64,000 nucleotides of DNA, taken from NCBI RefSeq assembly GCF_000425425.1, contig NZ_AUDK01000024.1, positions 1 to 64,000 on the forward strand. Direction: 5' to 3'. Under the pieces are notes generated by a model. It did no database searches, was not told where the DNA came from, and saw only the letters and a list, made by a program, of their open reading frames with translations. Below are positions 1 through 7,123 of the stretch, piece by piece; the first letter of the stretch is position 1; each line of letters begins with the position of its first letter. The position numbers and the translations under genes were made by a program. This DNA is from Flavobacterium daejeonense DSM 17708. GTDB taxonomy: Bacteria > Bacteroidota > Bacteroidia > Flavobacteriales > Flavobacteriaceae.

Positions 1-300
1 CAGGTATTAATACCAAAAAACAATAAAGAAAAAACAAAATACAAACAAGAAGTAGCTAGAAAAAGATTTAGAGCAAGAGCAGCCATCGAACCTACAATCT
101 CACACTTGAAAAAAAATCATTCTTTAGGACTAAACTTCCTTAAAGGCGTGACTGGAGATGTTCATAATGCACTACTAGCGGGAATTGGATACAATCTAAA
201 GCTCAGATTTAATCAAATCAAAGAGCAAATTATTTTTTGGCTACAATTATTGTTCAACTTTTTTACTAAAAACAAAACCACTATTTTAATCGAGATTTAA
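1..300 (+). CDS. Transposase, IS4/IS5-superfamily DDE type, C-terminal part only
   Basis: The frame is open from base 1, so the gene starts outside the window and only its last 99 codons are visible. The segment carries an R-x3-E-x6-K arrangement (R and E in RAAIEP, K in SHLKK). This matches the C-terminal signature around the third acidic residue of IS4/IS5-superfamily DDE transposases. It is followed by GLNFLKG, GDVHNALLAGIGYN and a hydrophobic tail, which is usual for this group in Bacteroidota. The TTG at 106 is an internal codon, not the start. The gene converges on the FGE gene and three stem-loops lie between them. The upstream part, and so whether the element is intact, cannot be seen. 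Confidence 0.8.
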   Translation, partial: QVLIPKNNKEKTKYKQEVARKRFRARAAIEPTISHLKKNHSLGLNFLKGVTGDVHNALLAGIGYNLKLRFNQIKEQIIFWLQLLFNFFTKNKTTILIEI

Positions 301-315
301 AATAGTGGCTTTTTA
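278..315 (+). terminator. Stem-loop overlapping the transposase stop
   Basis: A perfect 12-bp stem (CCACTATTTTAA at 278-289 with TTAAAATAGTGG at 297-308) is followed by CTTTTT. It overlaps the end of the transposase frame and looks like a rho-independent terminator for it. Confidence 0.7.
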
Positions 316-334
316 AGGAATGACTAATTAAATA

Positions 335-356
335 AGCCCTTTTAAAGAAAAGGGCT
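335..356. terminator. Short perfect hairpin between convergent genes
   Basis: AGCCCTTTT (335-343) pairs with AAAAGGGCT (348-356) around a 4-nt loop. In the minus direction it is followed by TTATTTAATT. It could end transcription from the FGE side, the transposase side, or both. Confidence 0.5.
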
Positions 357-365
357 GAAAAATTT

Positions 366-409
366 CGCCCCGCAAATGCTCTTTCTTATGGTCAGGCACT
401 TGCGGGGCG
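366..409. terminator. GC-rich stem-loop, probable FGE terminator or mobile-element end
   Basis: CGCCCCGCAA (366-375) pairs perfectly with TTGCGGGGCG (400-409), and pairing extends inward with one mismatch. Its G+C content stands out in AT-rich surroundings. On the minus strand it is followed by AAATTTTT, which fits a terminator for the FGE gene. An insertion-sequence end or a dispersed palindromic element is the alternative. Confidence 0.5.
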
Positions 410-448
410 TATTCATGCTTTTACAAACTACTATATTTTAAAAAAAAA

Positions 449-1588
449 CTATTTCACACATCTAAATCCAATATGATTAGCCGATGATTTAATTTCCCCG
501 TGACCTCTTGATCCTATTAAATATCTCGTGCAATATTCATCTGTACATAAAAAAGAACCTCCTCGATGTACTTTAGTCAAGGCATTAGGCTCTTGGAAGT
601 ATTTACTCTTTTCGGGTCCTTGCGGATTTCGAGTCACCTCAGCCTGGACTGCTAATTCCTGATAATAATCCTCACTATACCAATCATTAATCAATTCCCA
701 TACATTACCAGCCATATCATACAATCCATATCCGTTTGGCTTGTATTGAGCTACCGGAGCTACACCTACAAAACCATCTTCTGCTGTATCTCCTTTATCA
801 ACAGGAAAATCTCCTTGATAAATATTAGCTTGGAATTTCCCATCAGGCATCAAAACATTTCCCCAGATATAGGAAGCGCCTGTTATTCCGCCTCGGGCAG
901 CAAATTCCCATTCTGCTTCTGTTGGCAATCGTTTACCTGCCCATTTAGCATAAGCAACCGCATCTTCATAGGCAACTTGTACAACAGGATAATTATCTTT
1001 TCCTTCAATCGAACTACCTGGACCTGTAGGGTGTCGCCAATCGGCACCGCCTACATATTCCCACCATGCCAAATAATTATTTAAATCAACCTTAATTTTT
1101 GTAGGTGTAAAAACGGCCGATCCGGCAATTAATTTAGATATTGGAACTCCTGGAAATTCCTCTGCAAGTGGCTTAATCTCGGCTACTGTTACATAGCCTG
1201 TAGCTTTTACAAATGCAGCAAATTCTTTATTAGTCACCTCAGTCTTGTCCATCCAAAAACCATCTACATAAACCCTGTGAATAGGTCTGGCATCATTAGT
1301 TACACCTTTGATACTACATAAACTCTCATCATCAAAATTACTTCCCATCGAGAATTCGCCCCCAGGAATCCAAACCATTCCTTTCGGAGTAATCTTAGGT
1401 TTGTTGTTTTTGTTTTCGATGGTTAGTTCAAACTTAGATTCTATTAATATTTTCTCAATTTGATTATTACCTAAACTTTTGTTTTTATCTATTAGAATGG
1501 AATAATAAATTAAAAAACATAAAAAACTTACTAAAGGAATAATTATAAAAACTACGATTCTTATTATTCTTTTCTCTCTGCTAATCAT
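449..1588 (-). CDS. Formylglycine-generating enzyme (FGE/SUMF1 family), membrane-anchored
   Basis: The protein has 379 residues. Residues 9-33 form one hydrophobic segment, probably an N-terminal anchor, and the FGE-sulfatase domain fills residues 70-379. It opens with GMVWIPGGEFSMGS and closes with GFRC. Near the end GGSFLCTDEYC gives Cys348 and Cys353 in the C-x4-C spacing of the catalytic cysteines of human and bacterial aerobic-type FGE. This argues for a true FGE rather than a non-catalytic SUMF1-like protein. By family knowledge it oxidises the cysteine of a C-x-P-x-R sulfatase motif to formylglycine. The only sulfatase in view, at 4548-6239, has exactly such a motif. The gene is last in the long minus-strand cluster, 218 bp after its neighbour, so it may also have its own promoter. 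Confidence 0.88.
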   Translation of the reverse strand: MISREKRIIRIVVFIIIPLVSFLCFLIYYSILIDKNKSLGNNQIEKILIESKFELTIENKNNKPKITPKGMVWIPGGEFSMGSNFDDESLCSIKGVTNDARPIHRVYVDGFWMDKTEVTNKEFAAFVKATGYVTVAEIKPLAEEFPGVPISKLIAGSAVFTPTKIKVDLNNYLAWWEYVGGADWRHPTGPGSSIEGKDNYPVVQVAYEDAVAYAKWAGKRLPTEAEWEFAARGGITGASYIWGNVLMPDGKFQANIYQGDFPVDKGDTAEDGFVGVAPVAQYKPNGYGLYDMAGNVWELINDWYSEDYYQELAVQAEVTRNPQGPEKSKYFQEPNALTKVHRGGSFLCTDEYCTRYLIGSRGHGEIKSSANHIGFRCVK

Positions 1589-1806
1589 AATTATCTTTTA
1601 TTTAAACTCTTTCCTACCAAACTCACTATGTATAAATTTAGATTGATTTTTAGATTTACTAAAGGTATACTACAAATTCAGAATGCTGTTATACATTCTA
1701 ATGAATAATCTCCTTCACCTACTTTACCAGCAATTTGACAAAAAATTTAGTTGTTAACCAATTAGGATGAAATTAAATTCCTATTTTTATATTCAAAACT
1801 ATTTAC

Positions 1807-2634
1807 TTACAAAGTAATTTTTATATAAACGGGTAAGTGATCTGATGGGTAACGACAATTTTTTGAGTCACTTAAGACAGCATACTTCTCAACTAAAATA
1901 TCTTTACTTAAAAAAATAAAATCGATTCTCCTAGTAACTGGTTTGTGAAATTCAAAATCATTAAAAGTTCCTGTTGGTCCAAATATGTTTTTAGCTATAG
2001 TTTTAGAATCATTCAATTTTTCAGAAATATATTTAATATTATTATCTGATTCTTCCATATTGAAATCTCCACTCAAAATCACAGAGTAGTCATGAATATT
2101 AATTTCTTTTATTTTTTTTAGGATTAAAATCGTACTCTTATTCCTGGCGACCATTCCAATATGGTCAAAATGAGTATTAAAGACCAAAAACTTTTTCCCT
2201 GTTACAATATCTTCAAACAATGCATATGTACAGACTCTATTGCAATCTGCATCCCAGCCCTTGGAAACTTTTTCTGGTGTTGGAGAAAGCCAAAAGGTTT
2301 CGGATTTCAAAACTTTAAATTTATCATTCTTATAAAAAATAGCTGAGTACTCGCCTACATTATTACCATCATCTCTACCTACCCCAACAAAACTATATTT
2401 AGGCAATAAACTATCTATATCTTTCATTTGGTTTGGCATGGGTTCCTGAACACCTAAAATATCGGGCTCGTAAAATTTTAACTGATCGATAAAAAATGGT
2501 TTTCTGTTTGTCCAACTATTATCTCCCTCTTTCGGATAATCAAGTTTAATATTATAAGTCATTATTGATAATTCTTGCGCTTGCAAACCAAGGAAAGATA
2601 TAATAAAACTGAAAAGGATTACAAAATTATTCAT
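1807..2634 (-). CDS. Secreted endonuclease/exonuclease/phosphatase (EEP) family protein
   Basis: The protein has 275 residues with a signal peptide ending near LGLQAQ (about residue 20). The EEP fold is marked by LSIMTYNIK at the start, ILGVQEP (metal-binding Glu), LVFNTHFDH (the catalytic His region), LSGDFNM (Asp/Asn pair) and a C-terminal SDHLPV with the catalytic Asp-His. All core catalytic motifs are present, so it should be an active metal-dependent phosphodiesterase or phosphatase. The family covers DNases, sphingomyelinases and inositol phosphatases, so the substrate cannot be read from sequence. Its place in a glycan operon, 55 bp after the GH43, suggests a phosphate-containing glycan substituent as target, which is inference. 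Confidence 0.85.
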   Translation of the reverse strand: MNNFVILFSFIISFLGLQAQELSIMTYNIKLDYPKEGDNSWTNRKPFFIDQLKFYEPDILGVQEPMPNQMKDIDSLLPKYSFVGVGRDDGNNVGEYSAIFYKNDKFKVLKSETFWLSPTPEKVSKGWDADCNRVCTYALFEDIVTGKKFLVFNTHFDHIGMVARNKSTILILKKIKEINIHDYSVILSGDFNMEESDNNIKYISEKLNDSKTIAKNIFGPTGTFNDFEFHKPVTRRIDFIFLSKDILVEKYAVLSDSKNCRYPSDHLPVYIKITL

Positions 2635-2689
2635 GATATTCTATTTAAAAATAAAAAAATTATAAATGATTGCATTGTAATAATAATAA

Positions 2690-4543
2690 TTACTCCACTA
2701 CGTAGATTTTACTTTTTTCTGAAATACCATTCTCATTGAATGCTTCTATTGTGAAATAATAAGGGGTATCACGGTCTAAACAGCGCATAAAATGTTCATT
2801 GGTATCATAGACTAGCCAGGACTGATATAATTTATCAGGTGCAATTCCCCAACGTATATTATAACCTTGGGCCCCCTTAACCGGGTTCCAGGTAAAGCTT
2901 GCATCTCTTCTATCGGTTTCACGATTAATTGCAAATCCATTTACTATTTCTGGTTTTTGACCATTGCCTAAACCAAATACCCTGAGTTCAGACATGGCAA
3001 AGTGAGTACCTGGTACTTCCACGTTATTATAGCGTACATATTTGGCATTTATAGGTTTGTCAAGAACAATATATGCATTAGGTGCATCAATATTACTTTT
3101 GCTTCTATCGATAACAGTTTGCCAGTTTTTACCATCCTGTGAAACTTCAATCGTAAAACGATGTCTCAATCCTTCTGTTCGAGTATAAATTCCTGTCTCA
3201 TGGTCATGAAAATTCAATTGAAAAGCATGAATTTTTCCTGAATTTTGCATTTCAATATTTATCCATTGTTTATCATTATTGGCTTCAGCCACCCAATATG
3301 TTTTTGGGTTTTCATCTGTTAATACTTTGGAAATAATATCACCATTTACATTCTTTTCTAATAGAATTTCAGAAACTTCAACTTCATCATTATTGGAAGT
3401 AAATTTCATAATCTGCTTTAAAGATGATGATACAATAACATTAGCTTTATAAGAAAGTAACATCCATCCATTATGCTCTCCTGCTTTGGTAGGATGATTT
3501 GGTGCGTAACGTGGATAATCACCGTAAGCAGTATTGGTATACATTAATCCCTCTTTATCAAAATAAGTAGGAAACATACACAAACGACGTTCCCATTGTG
3601 CATTAGAAGCAAGAGCCATTGTTGCAAAATGCCAGTATTGTCCATTGGTTTGCTTAACCGTAATACCATGTCCAGCCCCATTTGTAAAACCTCCTGGTTT
3701 AAAACACATTGGGTTATTTTTCATATATTCAAAAGGTCCAAGTGGAGAATCTCCAACGTAAACTCCATCAGCATAAACATTGAATTGCGTACCAGGAGCT
3801 GCATACTGCAAATAATATTTCCCATTATGTTTAGTCATGGAAGCGCCTTCCATATAACCTTCTTTTAATGTTGGATGATAATTATTTTCCCCAAAACGTT
3901 CCCAGCCGTGTTCTTCTTCCACTAAATTTATTAATTCCTTTTTAACACCGGTTTCCAGAAAACGATCGTCCTTATTAAGCATTTTTACATGAATTGGGTA
4001 AACATTAGACGAACCCCAGTATAAATAGGTTTTACCATCATCATCTATAAATAATTCCGAATCCTGAATATTGTTAGAAATTGAAGGTGTAGGTGACCAT
4101 TTTCCTTCTTTTGGATTATCAGAATAAAGAATACTTCCGTAACCGGCAGGATTACCTGCAAAATAAACCAGAGAATCTTTATAGTTAAAGGCTGTAGGGG
4201 CATTGCAACCTTCAAAAAACCATTGTTGCGGTTTAATAAAATTCCAATTCACCAAATCTGAAGAATGCCAATACCCAAAAGAACGGGTAACAAACATGTA
4301 ATATTCTCCTTTGAATTCAATTACAGCAGGATCTGCACCCGAACGATACGATTGATTTCTGCTCGAATTGTAAACCATATACGTATAATCAATATCTAAA
4401 GGATTACAATAAGTCTGCGAATTATTCTTAATTCTCTCAGCGTTTACAGGTTTCAAATTCTTATGAGCTGTATTTTTATTTTTGATAGAATTACATGATA
4501 TTATTGATACCAGTAGGGATATTAGTATTAATATATTCTTCAT
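2690..4543 (-). CDS. GH43-type glycosidase lipoprotein with discoidin and fibronectin III domains
   Basis: The protein has 617 residues. A lipoprotein signal ends at Cys17 (SIISC). The five-bladed propeller of the GH43 clan covers about residues 45-380, with candidate catalytic residues Asp71 (GADPAV, base), Asp161 (QDSELFIDDDG, pKa modulator) and Glu232 (GYMEGASM, acid). A discoidin/F5-8C-type domain (about 395-525, ending in SELRVFG) and a fibronectin III-like domain (about 530-617) follow. GH43 enzymes usually remove arabinofuranose, xylose or galactose. No subfamily is assigned here, and related propeller families such as GH117 cannot be excluded. It lies 4 bp after the sulfatase gene. 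The lipid anchor suggests exposure on the outer membrane or the periplasmic face. Confidence 0.82.
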   Translation of the reverse strand: MKNILILISLLVSIISCNSIKNKNTAHKNLKPVNAERIKNNSQTYCNPLDIDYTYMVYNSSRNQSYRSGADPAVIEFKGEYYMFVTRSFGYWHSSDLVNWNFIKPQQWFFEGCNAPTAFNYKDSLVYFAGNPAGYGSILYSDNPKEGKWSPTPSISNNIQDSELFIDDDGKTYLYWGSSNVYPIHVKMLNKDDRFLETGVKKELINLVEEEHGWERFGENNYHPTLKEGYMEGASMTKHNGKYYLQYAAPGTQFNVYADGVYVGDSPLGPFEYMKNNPMCFKPGGFTNGAGHGITVKQTNGQYWHFATMALASNAQWERRLCMFPTYFDKEGLMYTNTAYGDYPRYAPNHPTKAGEHNGWMLLSYKANVIVSSSLKQIMKFTSNNDEVEVSEILLEKNVNGDIISKVLTDENPKTYWVAEANNDKQWINIEMQNSGKIHAFQLNFHDHETGIYTRTEGLRHRFTIEVSQDGKNWQTVIDRSKSNIDAPNAYIVLDKPINAKYVRYNNVEVPGTHFAMSELRVFGLGNGQKPEIVNGFAINRETDRRDASFTWNPVKGAQGYNIRWGIAPDKLYQSWLVYDTNEHFMRCLDRDTPYYFTIEAFNENGISEKSKIYVVE

Positions 4544-4547
4544 CGTG

Positions 4548-6239
4548 CTATAGTTTTGTTTCTTTATTTGTTATAGGATCATAAGATGTACCTGTATTTC
4601 CTCTTATTTTTTCAAATTGTTTGAAGGCTTTTTGAACCTGATCCTTTGGTGCCTGTTCCATTTCTTTATCTGTTACCTCATACTGCTTTTGTAATTCGGT
4701 CAAACGCAATCTTAATTGAGATTCAATTCCATCATATTTAGGGTTATCAATTTGATTATGTATTTCTTTAGGATCTTCTTCCAAATCGTATAATTCCCAA
4801 GTATCGATATCATCATAAAAGTGCATTAACTTATAGCGCTCTGTTCTTATACCATAATGCTTTTTAACCATATGAAATGCCGGATAATCATAGTAATGGT
4901 AATAGACCGCATCTCTAAAATCAACATCTTTCATTTTGTTTTCTAATAATGGCTGTAAGGATTTTCCTTGCATATCTTTTGGAATTTCTATTCCTGCATA
5001 ATCCAAAAATGTTTCAGCAAAGTCCAGATTTTGCGTTAAAGCATTTATTTCGCTACCCGCTTTAATATGTTTAGGATATTTCATTAGTAAAGGCATAGCC
5101 AATGATTCTTCATACATATAACGTTTATCAAACCAGCCTTTTTCTCCTAAATAAAATCCTTGATCTGTAGTATAAATTACAATAGTATTTTCTGCCAAAC
5201 CACTTTTCTCTAAATAATCTAATATTTCACCAACACCTTCATCAACAGCTGCAATAGTGGCCAGATACTCCTGCAAATAACGTTGTCCTTTCCATTCTGC
5301 TAAAGCTCTGCCGGATAAATTAGCATCGTGAAATGCATCATTTTTAGGTTGGTACGCTTTATCCCATACCGCACGTTGTTCAGCTGTCATTCTTTCAAAA
5401 TCAGTTTTCCATGGGTTCCAAGCTAACTCAGAACTACCCTTCTGTTTTGTTAATTTTAAATCATGTCCCTCATACATATCTTTGTAAATCGTTTGTAATT
5501 GATCTCTTGAACCTTTAGATCCTTCGTGGTGACTAAAATAGGTATCTGGTAATGGGAACTGTACAGAATCAAATTTATTGGCATGGCGTAACGCTGGCAT
5601 CCAGTTTCTATGGGGTGCTTTATGCTGCAACATCAACATAAAAGGTTGTTTTGATTTTTTGATTTTCTTTAGGTATGCCAAACCTTCATTGGTAATAATA
5701 TCGGTTACATATCCTTCCACTCTGGTTGTATCAACTATTTTTGTATCAACACGTTCTGAAATAAAATCCGGATTATAGTAATTTCCCTGATCGGTTAAAA
5801 TATTCCAATAATCAAATCCCTGAGGCAAGGCATCTAAATGCCATTTTCCAATCACAGCTGTTTTATACCCAGCTTTTTGAAGTAATTTTGGGAAGGTTTG
5901 TTGATTTCCATCGAAATGATTTCCATTCATTTTAAACCCATTAACATGACTAAATTTACCTGTTAAAATAACAGCTCTACTTGGTCCGCAAATAGAATTG
6001 GTACAAAAATTATTTCTAAATAAAACACCTTCTTTTGCAATTCTGTCAATATTAGGTGTTGGTGCCAATTTACTAATAGGGTGACCATAGGCACTTATGG
6101 CTTGTTCCGCATGATCATCAGCCATAATATAAACAATATTAGGGCGTTTCATTTGGTGATTACTTTCTTTCTTAACCTCTTTAATTTTACACGATTGTAA
6201 CAAAAGGATGAAACATCCAATATACACTAAGTATCTCAT
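4548..6239 (-). CDS. Formylglycine-dependent sulfatase lipoprotein (S1 / alkaline-phosphatase superfamily)
   Basis: The protein has 563 residues with a lipobox Cys17 (LLLQSC). Metal ligands Asp41-Asp42 lie in MADDHAEQ. Cys84 in ICGPSRAV is the C-x-P-x-R modification site that FGE converts to formylglycine. Further motifs are GKWHLD, HKAPH and TTDQGFYLGEKGWFDK. The C-terminal region ELYDLEEDPKEIHN is typical of S1 sulfatases. It should hydrolyse a sulfate ester; a minority of formylglycine enzymes in this superfamily act on phosphonate or phosphate diesters instead. The start overlaps the upstream esterase stop by 4 bp (translational coupling), and the GH43 follows 4 bp downstream. Its activator is encoded about 3 kb further down the same strand. 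Confidence 0.92.
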   Translation of the reverse strand: MRYLVYIGCFILLLQSCKIKEVKKESNHQMKRPNIVYIMADDHAEQAISAYGHPISKLAPTPNIDRIAKEGVLFRNNFCTNSICGPSRAVILTGKFSHVNGFKMNGNHFDGNQQTFPKLLQKAGYKTAVIGKWHLDALPQGFDYWNILTDQGNYYNPDFISERVDTKIVDTTRVEGYVTDIITNEGLAYLKKIKKSKQPFMLMLQHKAPHRNWMPALRHANKFDSVQFPLPDTYFSHHEGSKGSRDQLQTIYKDMYEGHDLKLTKQKGSSELAWNPWKTDFERMTAEQRAVWDKAYQPKNDAFHDANLSGRALAEWKGQRYLQEYLATIAAVDEGVGEILDYLEKSGLAENTIVIYTTDQGFYLGEKGWFDKRYMYEESLAMPLLMKYPKHIKAGSEINALTQNLDFAETFLDYAGIEIPKDMQGKSLQPLLENKMKDVDFRDAVYYHYYDYPAFHMVKKHYGIRTERYKLMHFYDDIDTWELYDLEEDPKEIHNQIDNPKYDGIESQLRLRLTELQKQYEVTDKEMEQAPKDQVQKAFKQFEKIRGNTGTSYDPITNKETKL

Positions 6240-7123
6240 ATTTTTTTAGTTTTTATAGTTTTGGTTTGAATTATTTCCTTATTCATAATTGTTTTTTGAA
6301 AAAATTGAAAAACCTTATCTAAATCGGAAAACGGTATGACCGACACTTCGTGCCTACCTCCTTTAACAATGTTAAAATAATAGGGTTTTTCCAGGATTTC
6401 TAGTTTATTTGCGATAACTTGAGAGCCATCTAACATCAAGTAACCCGGCTTTTCTGGATTGCAAAGATGATGAGAAGCTACCCCAAAGGGCACCAACTGA
6501 TCGTTTGTTCCATGAAACAGTACACTGGGTACCGCATTAACTTCAGTAATATAATCAGCATTAACAACGGCTCCAGCACAAGAAAAAATACCAGCAAACT
6601 TTACATCTTTGTATTTTTCAAGGCTATCTGCAAAATGTTCGCGCATAAATACAGCATTTAAAGTACCCTCTGCTCCAGCGCTGCTACCTCCAGCAATAAT
6701 ATAATTAGTGTCTATTTTAAGTTCTTCCGCATTTTCAACTACAAATGCTGCTGCATCTAGGTAATCTATCACTACCTGCTTAAAGGTTTCTAATTTATCT
6801 TCTTTAGAACAATCGCATCCAAAGCCGCTTTCAGTACCTTTTCTTAGTAACCGGTATGAAATTGAAATACCTATATAACCATTATTTGCCGCATACGAAC
6901 ATAACTCAGCATCGTCTTTATAATCTCTTGAACCCACCGAAAAACCACCCCCATGCATCCAGAGTAAAACTGGTAATTTTTGAGATTTCTTGATTCGATT
7001 TGGTGTATAAACATCCAACTTTAAGGTATCATTTCCCTTTATAGCATATGTAAAAGTTACTTTATTTTGAGCAGATAAACTCAAAAAAAATAACACTAAT
7101 ATTAATAAACAGAAATACTTCAT
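6236..7123 (-). CDS. Secreted alpha/beta-hydrolase, probable carbohydrate or carboxyl esterase
   Basis: The protein has 295 residues with a signal peptide ending near LSLSAQ. The alpha/beta-hydrolase fold is supported by the HGGGFSVG oxyanion-hole motif, the nucleophile elbow GGSSAGAEG (Ser in GSSAG), an Asp region at FHGTNDQLVPF, and a late His in GGRHEVS. The HGGG motif places it with hormone-sensitive-lipase-like and acetyl-xylan-esterase-like enzymes. It would remove acyl groups such as acetyl or succinyl from the glycan; the acyl group is not readable. The gene abuts the GH2 gene with no gap and overlaps the sulfatase start by 4 bp, so it is firmly within the operon. Confidence 0.82.
   Translation of the reverse strand: MKYFCLLILVLFFLSLSAQNKVTFTYAIKGNDTLKLDVYTPNRIKKSQKLPVLLWMHGGGFSVGSRDYKDDAELCSYAANNGYIGISISYRLLRKGTESGFGCDCSKEDKLETFKQVVIDYLDAAAFVVENAEELKIDTNYIIAGGSSAGAEGTLNAVFMREHFADSLEKYKDVKFAGIFSCAGAVVNADYITEVNAVPSVLFHGTNDQLVPFGVASHHLCNPEKPGYLMLDGSQVIANKLEILEKPYYFNIVKGGRHEVSVIPFSDLDKVFQFFQKTIMNKEIIQTKTIKTKKI

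Noticed and set aside
1680..1699. Small inverted repeat AGAATG/CATTCT before the FGE gene
   Set aside because: Six-base arms with an 8-bp loop are expected by chance, and no promoter element lines up with it.
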